Below, piece by piece: positions 21,991 through 32,080 of a stretch of 64,000 bases of DNA (position 1 is its first letter; every line of letters starts with the position of its first letter). Below the pieces are notes generated by a model, which saw nothing but the letters and a program-made list of their open reading frames with translations, was not told the DNA's origin and made no database searches. The translations under genes and the position numbers were made by a program. Source of the stretch: Rhynchopus sp. YZ270_cl-10. Taxonomy: Eukaryota; Euglenozoa; Diplonemea; Diplonemida; Diplonemidae. The stretch lies in assembly GCA_964035575.1 (NCBI GenBank), contig OZ037843.1:992001-1056000 (forward strand). The letters are read 5' to 3'.

Positions 21991-22125
21991 GAGGTGACTA
22001 AGCACAAAGAGAAATACAACAAAAAAGATTGATGAATAACCAATGTTCAAAACATTAAGTAATCTAATGAGACTAAACACAAGAGGCTTAGGGTCATCTG
22101 ACAAACTTTTCTCTCTTTTAGCATC
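21991..22125 (+). repeat. long-form GTGACTAAGCAC cassette
   Basis: Begins AGGTGACTAAGCAC, contains GATGAATAACCAA and TAATCTAATGAGACTAAAC, then GAGGCTTAGGGTCATCT, AAACTTTTCTCTCTTTTAG. It shares its full order with 10236-10335, and ends in a pyrimidine tract plus AG. Confidence 0.55.
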
Positions 22126-22548
22126 ATCGTCGCGCCAAGAGGAGCCCTATCAACCTTTCTTCGGGCTGCGTGTGTGTGCACGAGATCCACATCCATTTTT
22201 TTTTTTTTTTTTTTTTTTTGTTTTTTGTTTGTTTGTTTTTTGGCAGCAACTCCAGAGTTCAATACTCCGGGGTTCGATAACCCGCGGAGTGTCAGTGCGC
22301 CCCAGAGGCGTTTGTACTGTCAACTCCACCTTTTTTCCCCAGTTTTCTTTTGATTTCGCAGTGCTTTAAAATATTTTTTGGCACTCTCACTTCCCCAAGT
22401 AGTCTCCCCTCCCCTCTTCCCATCCTTGCGTGTCGGGCAGGCTCCCTGTATGACTCATGTGTGCCGGCCACAAGGCAGCCATGAGTCATGATAACATGCA
22501 GTCGCCCGCGTGTCCTGTTTCTCGTACCTGTGTTTTACAAAAAAATAG

Positions 22549-22605
22549 TGGAGTTCATCCTCGGGTGGCTACACTAATACAACCAAGTTTTCAAAAAAAA
22601 AAATG
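22549..22605 (+). repeat. SINE-like repeat S1 copy
   Basis: GTGGAGTTCATCCTCGGGTG, then GCTACACTAATACAACC and AAGTTTTC with an A tail. A second, diverged unit (GTGGAGATTGCAC...CAACAATTTTTC plus A run) follows directly at 22608-22700. Confidence 0.55.
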
Positions 22606-22669
22606 ACAGTGGAGATTGCACAACTGTGGCACCACAACCGAGGCAACTACACTACTCCAACAATTTTTC

Positions 22670-22701
<32 letters not shown>

Positions 22702-23511
22702 ACCCCTCCTCTTAGGCATATATGGCATGCGAAGAACTTTCTTCGTGTATCATGCTTCGCATATATTCTTTGCATTCGGAAAAAATGCAAAGACAATTGG
22801 TGCGGCTGAAGGGGAGGTGCTATTTTTTGTGCTATTTTTTTTGGGGTCGTCGGCCACACCAACAATGCGAAAGAGAATGTGTTGGTGTTCAGGTTCCCCA
22901 GCCTCCTCAAGACACAGCGTTTCGCGCCTTTCTTCTACAACGACTATTGTGGAAACGTACTAACAAACTCTCCCCCTGTTTCGTTTCCCGTTTTTCCTGT
23001 GTGGGTGAAGATAGCTAGCGTTTTTCTTCTTCTTCTTTTTTTGTGCAGACAACAATGCATGAGTTGTCAGGAAATAATGTAAAACCGAAAAAAAAAAGGA
23101 AGCTCTTTCAGATCGAATTGATTGGAATAGTGTGTGTAATTCGGATTTTTTTTTTCTGTCTTGCAATGTTCATTGTCAATGCGTCCCATGAAATCATTTT
23201 GTAGAAAAGCTATAAGGGTAGGCACACTTTTTTATTTGTTTAATGCTCGCGCGCGCGGAAAATTTTGAGATTCCAAAAAAAAAAAAAACATGAAAGAAAA
23301 AAAAAAACATTGCCTTACGTCAACAGGTTATCTTGACTTTCCCTCCCCTGTTCCTCCACGGGAAAAATCAACCAAATATCTTCGAACACAGAATCCTCCA
23401 TATACGAGTGGGGCACATGATATAATTCTATCATGTGACCCCACCGTGGAGAGCAATCGGCTCGCGCATCAAAAGAAAGCAGAGAAAAGGGGAACAGAAA
23501 AAGACAAAAGT

Positions 23512-23720
23512 TGGGTACCGTGCGCCTGCGGCGCTACCTGTTACCAGTCAGGAACGCCACAATTTTATCCGAATTTGGATTTTCCGACCTGAAAATGACC
23601 CTTGTTTATGAGGATGGGTTCATATTTTGTGGAAATTTATGCCACTAAAATTTTGCCGGTTTTTCTGTATATCCCCCACCACAGAACGAGCGGATTCTGG
23701 AAATGCCTATCGCGGCATGT
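23512..23720 (+). repeat. dispersed repeat R2
   Basis: Starts GTTGGGTACCGTGCGCCTG, includes CCTGAAAATGACCCTTG and GGTTCATATTTTGTGG, and ends near ATATCCCCCACCACAG. The reverse complement lies at 34160-34358. A partial copy is at 44216-44275, and a related tandem pair is at 52737-53065. Confidence 0.55.
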
Positions 23721-24099
23721 TTGGGCTGAAAACCCACTGTTCTTTCAAGGAAAAAAATTGCTTCCGGATGTCGGAATTTTCCGGAAAATTTTCAGAATTA
23801 GAAAACAGCCTGGCTTCGATGTTTTATTTTTGCTGTGTCTCTGTGTGTGTGTTTTTTTTTCTTTGTGTGTTTTTTTCTGCGCGCGCGCGCGGAACTTTTT
23901 GGGACCCGACCGAGCATTAAACAAAAAAAAGTTGTGCCTACCCTAACTTCAAAATTATTATTTTCTCGCTTTTTTCTTTTCAACATAAAAATCAAAGAAC
24001 CCCCATAGCTACTTTTATCTCCCTTCTATCTAGAACCCCTTCTCCTTCTCCTTCCTTCTCCCCTCTGTCATATCTCATCTCTCATCTCTCAGGCCCTCA

Positions 24100-25329
24100 A
24101 TGGCGTTTTGTTCTCTTTTCAATGAGGAGGACGACGACAACAACATACCAACCAACCGTACAACAACGAAACGGCGCGGCCCGCTTGCAGCCTTTCGCAA
24201 GGGCCTTGAGACTATGGTCATGGAGCCTATTCCTGTCGGCAGCATCTTCCCGATGTGGGATGGTGAAGATGTGGCGGCCCACGACAGCCTGCCTCCGTCG
24301 CCGATCTCTCAGCTGTCGTGGGGCGAGTTTGGCGACGGGTACCGCGACACGACACCCCGCTCCTGCACGGAGAAGTCGCGCTGTCAGTCCGAGCCGCTGA
24401 CCCCGATTCTCGTAGACCTCGCGCGCTGCGACACAGTTAGCACATCCCTCAGCAGTTCCTTCCCATCGCACGGCGCACTCCGCAACAGACTGCCTCTCAA
24501 CTGCAGCGAAACGTCTCTGCTGCTCCCGCCGCAGCCACGCCTGGGCGTCAAGGTGCAGAACACAAAGACCACCACTGCACCCACCGCACCTACTGTAGCA
24601 CAGCACAGTGCAGCCTCCCTCATACAGCGCATATACCAAGCCCACCTCCGTTCCAAGGTCTTGCATAGCACGCAAAGCTCCCAGAACACGCAGAACACCC
24701 AGAACTCAGCGACTGTGACAAATTCCACTGCCACCACAACCAAGAGGGACAGCTTCAACAGCACCTCGAGCGATGACTCCGCTAAGGAAGGCCATCGGAG
24801 GCCCTTTCCCTTGAAGCGCCAGAGGTCAAGCGGCACAACCGTCTCACTCTCAGAAGCACTGAACTCACCGGTTCTCTCTGACTCTGGCACGCCGATCTGT
24901 GGCGTGCTGAAGGCATCAGCTTCAACGCCTCACCCAAAGCAGAGCAAGCTGGCCCCTCTACAGGCCCCAGACGAACCAGAGCAACGTCTGCCGACACCCC
25001 CGCCCCACCCGCGACCGGTCCGTGAGCGGTCTCTTGACTCCGATGCACCAGAAGAGGTCCCCGAGAAGGACACCCACAGCGGGATAGGAGTGATAGTTGC
25101 CCTTACGCAGGCACAGAAGCTCGCCCGACGTGTCCTTGTCCGGAGGAAGTTTGAGCGTGCCTCGCTCAACGTGAAGTGCGCTCTCATGGAATGTACGGCA
25201 CGTCCCCGTGCACCCCGTGGTGCGAGGACTGGAGGGAGGGGTGGTCGTGGTCCGCGTGCGCATTCTTCGCACGCACCGAAAGAAGCCAACGTGCCAGTCG
25301 TGTGTGCAAGCGATTACTTTGTTTTATAG
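24100..25329 (+). CDS. hypothetical Ser/Thr/Pro-rich protein with an IQ-like motif
   Basis: 409 residues, single open frame. The N-terminus is acidic (LFNEEDDDNN). The middle has an IQ-like helix (AASLIQRIYQAHLRSKVL, ~170) that could bind calmodulin. Most of the chain is low-complexity Ser/Thr/Pro and looks disordered. The C-terminus is Arg/Gly-rich (RPRAPRGARTGGRGGRGPR). The ATG is preceded by CTCATCTCTCAG, a good splice-acceptor-like context seven bases upstream. No enzyme domain was recognised. A calmodulin-linked or regulatory role is a guess. Confidence 0.65.
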   Translation: MAFCSLFNEEDDDNNIPTNRTTTKRRGPLAAFRKGLETMVMEPIPVGSIFPMWDGEDVAAHDSLPPSPISQLSWGEFGDGYRDTTPRSCTEKSRCQSEPLTPILVDLARCDTVSTSLSSSFPSHGALRNRLPLNCSETSLLLPPQPRLGVKVQNTKTTTAPTAPTVAQHSAASLIQRIYQAHLRSKVLHSTQSSQNTQNTQNSATVTNSTATTTKRDSFNSTSSDDSAKEGHRRPFPLKRQRSSGTTVSLSEALNSPVLSDSGTPICGVLKASASTPHPKQSKLAPLQAPDEPEQRLPTPPPHPRPVRERSLDSDAPEEVPEKDTHSGIGVIVALTQAQKLARRVLVRRKFERASLNVKCALMECTARPRAPRGARTGGRGGRGPRAHSSHAPKEANVPVVCASDYFVL

Positions 25330-25735
25330 AGGGAGGAGAGGGAGGAGAGAGAGAGAGAGAGAGAGGGAGATCTAGGGAAGAATCAGTGTACCCTGTTGGT
25401 TGTAGTTGAGTGAAGTCCTGTGAGGTCGAAAAGTCAAAAAAAATTGCGTTTCAAGCTCCTTTCAAGATTCTGATAGATCCCTAGATCTCCCTAGACGTAG
25501 CAAAGCTACTTCACTAGTGGCTTTAAAAGGTTTGTTTAAGTGTCGGAGCACAGAGAGGCTTGCGCTCTGAATTTTTTTTTTTTTTTTAACGCACACTCAG
25601 GGCGTTCGCCCCGGGGCGAAAAATATTTTTTTTCGTTAAAAAAATCTTTTCCTGAAAAAATGACATTTTATTTCGCCCCAGGGCTTCGCCCCACCGGGGC
25701 GAAACCCTGTATAAATAAATAAATAAATAAAAAAA

Positions 25736-26228
25736 CACGGGTCAGGAAAGATCTTTTTTTTTTTTTTTTTTTTCGAGAAAAAAAATCCTCTTCTCCCGAA
25801 AAAAAAAAAAAAAAAAGATTTTTGGGAGAAAAAAAAAAAGAGAAAAGATTTGAAAATCCTGGAAAAATCCTGAAAAATCCTGGAAAAATCCATGAAATTT
25901 CATGAAAAATCTCGAGATCTTGAGAAATCTTTGAAAAAAAAAAAAAAAGATTTTCAAAATCTTTTTTTTTTTTTCCCCCAAAAAGATTTTTCAAAATCCC
26001 AAAAATCTTTTTTATCTTTTTTTTGAGAAAAAAAAGATTTTCAAGATCTTTTTCATCTTTTTTTCTCTTTTTTTTCTTTTTTTTCCTTTTTTTTCCAGGA
26101 TTTTTCAAAGATCTCAAAGATCTCGAGAGATCCTGAAAAAAAAAGACAAAAATCCTGAAAATCTTGATTTTTTTTTTTTTTCTCCCGAAAAAAGACAAAA
26201 AAAGACAAAAGATCTTTCCTGACCCGTG
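25736..26228. mobile_element. foldback element with terminal inverted repeats and simple-sequence arms
   Basis: Ends are exact inverted copies starting CACGGGTCAGGAAAGATC (25736 and 26228). The interior is poly-A/poly-T with repeated GATCTT, AATCCTG and TTTTCC units arranged as inverted repeats, so most of the 493 bp could fold on itself. Target duplication is masked by flanking A runs. No coding capacity; the Phe/Lys-rich frames across it are artefacts. Confidence 0.6.
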
Positions 26229-26832
26229 AAAAAAGGGGAAAAAAAAAAAAAAAAAAGAGAGAGAGAGATTTCTCCCCACCACCCTGTAGACCCCCCCGGA
26301 GGGGGGGTCGCAGAGGGGTGTCCACTGTACTCAAAATCATCCGCAAACCCGCCTGCCGTGAGAGGAAGTTTCCCCAGCACTCCCGCTCGCTCCTCAATCC
26401 TGCAGTCTGCTGAAGGTGCACCGTACCCCCTGTTATAGAAGGTGTCACTGCTCGTGTCAACTCTACCTTCAATGGCAGAGAGTTGAAAATAATCAAAATA
26501 AGGATGAAGTCTCATATGACGGATGCCTCTCTCTTGTACATCTGTTTGATTAAACAACACAAAGAGACCCTCAGTGAGGGGGGATTGATGAAATTCTCCA
26601 TCGTTTTGCTGGTTTTAGTATCAGGAAAGTTCAGCTGTAATATCACTTGTGCTGGGGAAGGGATCACGCGCAAATCGCAAATTTTTTTTGACCATTCACC
26701 CCACGAACTAACTTCTCTCCGGCGGGAAAAATTTTTTTGACCTATTTTAAGCACCAGTAAAAAAACGAAAATTTCGGGGTTTTTGGTATTTCGCCACGAT
26801 CAGGAAAAAACGATGGCGATAGCGAACGCCCT

Positions 26833-26988
26833 GCGCACACTACTTTGTGAGCGGAAAGTGTCTCGTCGTTCACTCACCCAACCGTGCTCCGCAACACCAC
26901 CACCCAACACGGCCACGGTGATTTAGTGTGTGGAAGCGTCAACGCGTCAAATAACTACAAGAAGGGGGGTGAGGGAACGACAAGTGAC

Positions 26989-26992
<4 letters not shown>
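26833..26992 (+). repeat. dispersed MITE-like repeat R1
   Basis: Nearly identical to 61598-61753. It contains AAAGTGTC..CGTCGTTC near one end and GAACGACAAGTGACACTTT at the other, which are imperfect inverted copies, so it looks like a small non-autonomous TIR element. The shared sequence extends ~25 bp left of the inverted repeat. Confidence 0.6.
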
Positions 26993-27019
<27 letters not shown>

Positions 27020-27025
27020 GTTAAA

Positions 27026-27897
27026 CAGGCCTTTTGCTAACCATCATGCCATCATGCCACGTTTTTGGGCGTTTTTTATTTTTTTTTCCATCATGCCACC
27101 ATCATGCCACGGGGGGTGGTGGGGCAGGGCTTTCGCTCTCCATCACCTGGGGATTTCCCCCCAGATGGCATGATGGCATGATGGCATGATGGCATGATGG
27201 CATGATGGCATGATGGCATGATGGCATGATGGCATGATGGCATGATGGCATGATGGCATGATGGCATGATGGCATGATGGCATGATGGCATGATGGCATG
27301 ATGGCATGATGGCATGATGGCATGATGGCATGATGGCATGATGGCATGATGGCATGATGGCATGATGGCATGATGGCATGATGGCATGATGGCCTGAAAA
27401 TATTTCTGCTCGCTGCGCTCGCGGAGGTATACCTAAAAAAAAAATTCCCGCTCGCTTCGCTCGCGCTGTACGCCTATTTTCTTCCTGCCTACGGTGCCAT
27501 TTTACAATGTCTAAGGGGATTCCCTTGCATTTTGCAGCCAGAAATGAAACTTGACCCAAGCTGCAAAAATTTGACCATTGTTATTTCAAAATGACCCAAC
27601 CGTTGCAACAGCCCCTGCTTCTGGAAGACGTAGTGATTTTGTACGGTTAGTGTACGTAAGGCGCAAGACCAAGCACCGTTAAACAAGGATTAGATTCCGT
27701 TTTTTTTTTTTTTGTTATCTTGCAAAGCTGACCCTTCGCCTCTCCACCCTGTGGCTGTCAGGGAGGCGCGCGCGAAGCGCGCGACGACCGCTTTTACCAG
27801 GTGGGAAAGCTCGGAATGTACTTTTTTTCCAGGAAATTATTTTTTTTTGACCATCATGCCATTCCTGGGGAAAATCCCAAAGTTAGCAAAAGGCCTG
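27026..27897. mobile_element. Mutator-like non-autonomous element carrying a minisatellite (copy 1)
   Basis: Terminal inverted repeats CAGGCCTTTTGCTAAC / GTTAGCAAAAGGCCTG, flanked by a perfect 9-bp target duplication TTTGTTAAA; 9 bp is typical of Mutator-like elements. Inside are 28 perfect 8-bp units, two short GC hairpins of the CTCGCTTCGCTCGCG type, and a conserved ~480-bp right part. No transposase. The body is almost identical to the copy at 48412-49313. Confidence 0.8.
27165..27388 (+). repeat. 8-bp minisatellite (ATGGCATG)28
   Basis: Twenty-eight consecutive perfect units inside the MULE-like element. The CATGCCATCATGCCA sequence near the element's left end and CATCATGCCA near its right end are the same motif on the other strand, so the array may have grown from the element's own subterminal repeats. 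Confidence 0.9.
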
Positions 27898-28220
27898 TTT
27901 GTTAAAGGTGTGTGTGTATTGTTCTTCTGCTTCGTGTACTTCTTTCTTTATTGTATTTCTTTGCTTTTGTCGTTCTTTTTTTCCCTTTCTTTTTTATCAT
28001 GCTGCTGCGTTTTCACCTGGTGCACAGTGTACCAAGGTACATTGTCCACGAGGGAGCTTTTTGGATTTCAAGTCAATTTCCCCCCCCCCCCCCCCCCTCC
28101 CCTCTTTTTCGCCTCCTACTGCAAAGCGTGCCTTCCTTTTGTTTGCTCCCTATTAAGGATCCTGTGAAGAAAACCGTGCTGCTATCCAGTGATAGTGGTC
28201 TTTTATCAAACAAAATTCCA

Positions 28221-28352
28221 TAAAAGTTGCTGTCAAGGGTTCAGGACGAATGCCGTCTATACCTTCCGTACAAAAGTCTTGGGCCAACATTGAGTACAGA
28301 TCCTAGGTTCCCCAAGCGGGTCCTTAAGCCATTGCTCGACACAACAAAAACA
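28221..28352 (+). repeat. A-tailed SINE-like repeat (family S2)
   Basis: AAAGTTGCTGTCAAGGGTTC, then CCGTCTATACCTTCCGTA, GTACAGATCCTAGGTTCC and an A-rich end after GACACAACAAAAA. A close copy is at 48095-48245 and a shortened one at 52437-52517. Similar order and A-rich 3' end suggest a SINE; no clear A/B boxes. Confidence 0.55.
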
Positions 28353-28477
28353 AAAAAAGGGCACAAAGCAAAAATAGCAAAAACTTCATACACAACCCTA
28401 TTCTACCCTCATACTGTGGAAGGGTCTGCACGAACATGAACAGCGACTGGCCAGATCGGATGTACGAGGCCCCCAGT

Positions 28478-28613
28478 CCTTTGCATGTGGCACCTCTGCT
28501 TGGGTCTCGCCACTCAGATGTCGCTCCGAGAGAAAGGCAGTAAGGTCTTCCACCGTGCGCAAGCATTGGTTCGATCGGCTAAGTCTGAACAGACAAGGTC
28601 CTTGCAAGTCAGT
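28478..28613 (+). repeat. dispersed repeat R3
   Basis: About 135 bp starting CCTTTGCATGTGGCACCTC and running to CAGACAAGGTCCTTGCAA. It recurs at 30041-30175 with few differences, and the two copies bracket MULE-like copy 2. Confidence 0.6.
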
Positions 28614-28638
28614 TTTTTTTTTTTTTTTTTGCTCAGGC

Positions 28639-29542
28639 CAGGCCTTTTGCTAACCATCATGCCATCATGCCACGTTTTTGGGCGTTTTTTATTTTTTTTT
28701 CCATCATGCCACCATCATGCCACGGGGGGTGGTGGGGCAGGGCTTTCGCTCTCCATCACCTGGGGATTTCCCCCCAGATGGCATGATGGCATGATGGCAT
28801 GATGGCATGATGGCATGATGGCATGATGGCATGATGGCATGATGGCATGATGGCATGATGGCATGATGGCATGATGGCATGATGGCATGATGGCATGATG
28901 GCATGATGGCATGATGGCATGATGGCATGATGGCATGATGGCATGATGGCATGATGGCATGATGGCATGATGGCATGATGGCATGATGGCATGATGGCAT
29001 GATGGCATGATGGCATGATGGCATGATGGCATGATGGCATGATGGCACCTTAAAATTTTTCTGCTCGCTGCGCTCGCGGAGGTATACCTCAAAAAAATTT
29101 CCGCTCGCTTCGCTCGCGCTGTACGCCATTTTCTTCCTGCCTACGGTGCCATTTTACAATGTCTAGGGGGATTCACTTGCATTTTACAGCCAAAAATGAA
29201 ATTTGACCCAAGCTGCAAAAGTTTGACCATTTTTAGTTCAAAGTGACCCAGCCGTTGCAACAGCCCCTGCTTCTGGAAGACGTATTGATTTTGTACGGTT
29301 AGTGTACGTAAGGCGCAAGACCAAGCGCCGTTAATAAAGGATTAGATTCCGTTTTTTTGTTATCTCGCAAAGCTGACCCTTCGCCTCTCCACCCTGTGGC
29401 TGTCAGGGAGGCGCGCGCGAAGCGCGCGACGACCGCTTTCACCAGGTGGGAAAGCTCGGAATGTACTTTTTTTCCAGGAAATTATTTTTTTTTGACCATC
29501 ATGCCATTCAGGGGGAAAATCCCAAAGTTAGCAAAAGGCCTG
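28639..29542. mobile_element. Mutator-like non-autonomous element carrying a minisatellite (copy 2)
   Basis: The same CAGGCCTTTTGCTAAC inverted ends as copy 1 and a perfect 9-bp target duplication TGCTCAGGC. The minisatellite is 33 units. The right part differs from copies 1 and 3 at several positions, so it is an independent, somewhat older insertion. Confidence 0.8.
28778..29041 (+). repeat. 8-bp minisatellite (ATGGCATG)33
   Basis: Thirty-three consecutive units inside MULE-like copy 2, same unit and same position in the element as in copies 1 and 3. Confidence 0.9.
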
Positions 29543-30040
29543 TGCTCAGGCAGCATTCGCTAATTACTGATCAATCAGAGCAGCCCTTACAGGCATGTGC
29601 CGAAGTGCGCCTGCCAGAGGTGTGAGTGGGAGTCACCCTTGGTGTGGGGTTGTGGTTAATATTTTCAGTTTTTTCTAATAAAAAAAAAGCAGTGTGTTTG
29701 CACAAAGTCTTCGATTCATGATGGCAAAACTCAAAAATCAAAACCCCATGTTTTGTTGAGGGCTTTATTTAGTGTCATTTTGTTGTGCTTTCGTCCATGG
29801 TTGGCTGGGGGTTGTACAGTGGGTCAGTTGAGGTGCCTGCATTAACTATTGTGATCCGAAAAGGGAACCGAGCTGAGGTGTCACCTCTGTGCTGTATGAG
29901 GGCGATCTTTTACTTTCTTTTTGAGCCTGGTGAGGGTTGTGGGCGGCTTTTTCTTGTTTGTTTGTTCGTTTTTTTTCCCCCTTGTTTTTTTTTTGTACTT
30001 CATTGGTATCCACATCACATGCTCCACGACCGCCCCCCGT

Positions 30041-30175
30041 TCCTTTGCATGTGGCACCTCTGCTTGGGTCTCGCCCCCACTCAGATGTCGCTCCTAGAGA
30101 AAAGCAGTAAGGTCTTCCACCGTGCGCGAGCACTGGTTCGATCGGCTAAGTCTGAACAGACAAGGTCCTGGCAAA
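30041..30175 (+). repeat. dispersed repeat R3, second copy
   Basis: Matches 28478-28613 with a few substitutions and a short insertion (CGCCCCCACTC versus CGCCACTC). Confidence 0.6.
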
Positions 30176-30796
30176 GCCTCGATAGCTATTTTAGCTCCCA
30201 TTTCCTCCCTTTCCCTCCCCCTTTCGTCGTTTTTAAAAAAGCAAAAAATAAATAAAACGCCCCTGTTTTTACACATTTATTTTGACAATTTTCTTCTGGC
30301 CGAATAGGCATGTGAGACAATAAGTAAATTGAGTTTTATATGGCGTGGTCGTCATACCTTTTGCGGTGTATCGTTGGGTCCACACAGAGCATTAGAGAAA
30401 TTTCTTTTGTTGCCTTTCTTTCGTAGCTGGGGGCGGGTGCCCCTAGGTGTGCAATGTTTTTTTTTTTTTTTTTGCATGTTCCACAGAGCGTGCGCACGAA
30501 GGTCTTTCCTGTGCATTGGTACAATGTTTGTTCTTCTATTTCTATCTGCAGTATATCCTTCTTCTAAATTGGGGTGGCGACAAGGGGGGGTCGTAACGAA
30601 ATTTGTTGAAATTTTCTGGCTTTTCTGGACTTTTTCCAGCTACTTTTCTGGTCGAGTAGCCATTTTCGCTTTTCTGGTGTATGAGTAGGTTTTCTGGGTG
30701 GGAGACTGGATTCTGGGTGGTACAGTGGTGTGTCTGGGCACCCAGGCACCTGGGTACTGGTGTATTTTCGGCCCAGGTTCCCAGGTGCCTGCCCCA

Positions 30797-31036
30797 GGTA
30801 CACAGGTACACAGGTACACAGGTACACAGGTACACAGGTACACAGGTACACAGGTACACAGGTACACAGGTACACAGGTACACAGGTACACAGGTACACA
30901 GGTACACAGGTACACAGGTACACAGGTACACAGGTACACAGGTACACAGGTACACAGGTACACAGGTACACAGGTACACAGGTACACAGGTACACAGGTA
31001 CACAGGTACACAGGTACACAGGTACACAGGTACACA
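30797..31036 (+). repeat. 8-bp minisatellite (GGTACACA)30
   Basis: Thirty perfect units. The left flank is rich in CACCTGGGTAC and CCCAGGTGCC, which form short inverted repeats. The same unit on the opposite strand occurs eight times at 41963-42026. Confidence 0.9.
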
Positions 31037-31881
31037 GTTAAAATTGTGTGGGAAAGTTCCCCAAAGCCAGAAATTTCAACAAAGCCCTGTTTCCACCTCC
31101 AAAAAAAATCGTTTTCTCTTGATTCGTGATTTCAGAGTGTGCACTCAGAGAACACTCATCAAGAAAACGACTTTTCTGGTCGGTAAAAAATAGCTATTTC
31201 TTCTTTGCCAAATTGTGATTCGATTTGGCATTTTTTATGATTTTTTGTGATCGGCATATTTTGAGACGAGATTTTTTTTTTCTCCTGATGACTAGGTGCG
31301 AAAAGCAAAGTTCAGTGTTCTTTTGTTTATTGGTTTTCTCCTTTGTTTATCTACTGTTGTAGTAGGTGCTTGTGCTTTCATCCGGATGGCTGGCATCGTA
31401 CGTGGGTCAGTCGGAGGTGCCTGCATTAATAACTTCTTTTTGTTCTCTTTTGTTTATTGGTGGTGCTTTCATCCGGGCCTGGCATCGCATGTGGGTGGGA
31501 GACACCGTGCCGAAGTGCGCCCGACAGAGGTGTGAATGAGAGTCACACTTGGTGGTCGATGCGATTGAAGCCTACATTTTTTTCTCGTTTCTTTTTGGTT
31601 GTTGATCCCTATACCCATGCTATCAATTTATTGAATGCATATCGTTGAATTACTTTTTGGGGTCATAAGCATTGGCGAATAGAAATAGAAAACGATGGGT
31701 GGTGTGTGTCCCACCTAAGCGCATTGGGTTTTCTTCACTAACACATACCTCACACATATTCTGCAGTGAAAACTCACAAGACTTTTGCGGTGAGATAAAC
31801 GAAAAAGTGTTTTCGTCATTTAAGTGTCATGAAGTCGTTTTCTATTTTTTGTTTTTGTTTTTGTTTTTTTTTGTTTTTTTT

Positions 31882-32080
31882 TGAGGTGATCCAGCTCACA
31901 CTTTTCCACACTTTTCCACACCGTGAAAATGTGTGAAACCATGTGAAAACACCAAGTTTTTTTTCTGGAGGAATCCACTCAGAGTGCGTGAAGCAGTTTT
32001 TTTTCCACTTTCGTACACACTTTTTCACACCGTGAAACCATGTGAAAATGTGTGAAAAAGCGTGAGACTGGATCACCTCA
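31882..32080. mobile_element. 199-bp MITE with TGAGGTGATCCAG inverted ends
   Basis: Ends TGAGGTGATCCAG and CTGGATCACCTCA, extended by imperfectly inverted (TGTGAAAA)-type repeats. Flanks are poly-T, so target duplication cannot be judged. No coding capacity. Confidence 0.65.

Larger units (their letters stand above)
20906..24099. other. gene-free, repeat-dense spacer
   Basis: Long poly-T/poly-A runs, S1 SINE-like copies (21662-21720, 22549-22700), a long GTGACTAAGCAC cassette (21991-22125), a fragment of the ATGTAAACCACGAAA repeat (21523-21560) and a repeat shared with 34160-34358 (23512-23720). A C/T-rich tract ending CTCTCAG at 24086-24092 precedes the next ATG by seven bases. No gene is supported. 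Confidence 0.55.

Noticed and set aside
25668-26496. Phe/Lys-rich frames
   Set aside because: Low-complexity A/T arms of the foldback element.
27091-27387. Frames encoding repeated MPSCHHAI
   Set aside because: Translation of the 8-bp minisatellite in all frames; an 8-bp unit always gives an 8-residue repeat.
27165-27388. Possible CRISPR array
   Set aside because: Pure tandem 8-bp units without spacers, in a eukaryotic setting.
27899-28223. Hydrophobic small frames (possible membrane peptide)
   Set aside because: Poly-T derived Phe/Leu runs with no conserved start context or neighbouring support.
28560-28580. GGTTCGATC as a tRNA B box
   Set aside because: No matching A box or cloverleaf around it; it lies in dispersed repeat R3.
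30542-31129. Frames encoding repeated VYLCTCVP or GTQVHRYT
   Set aside because: Translation of the (GGTACACA)n array, not a gene.
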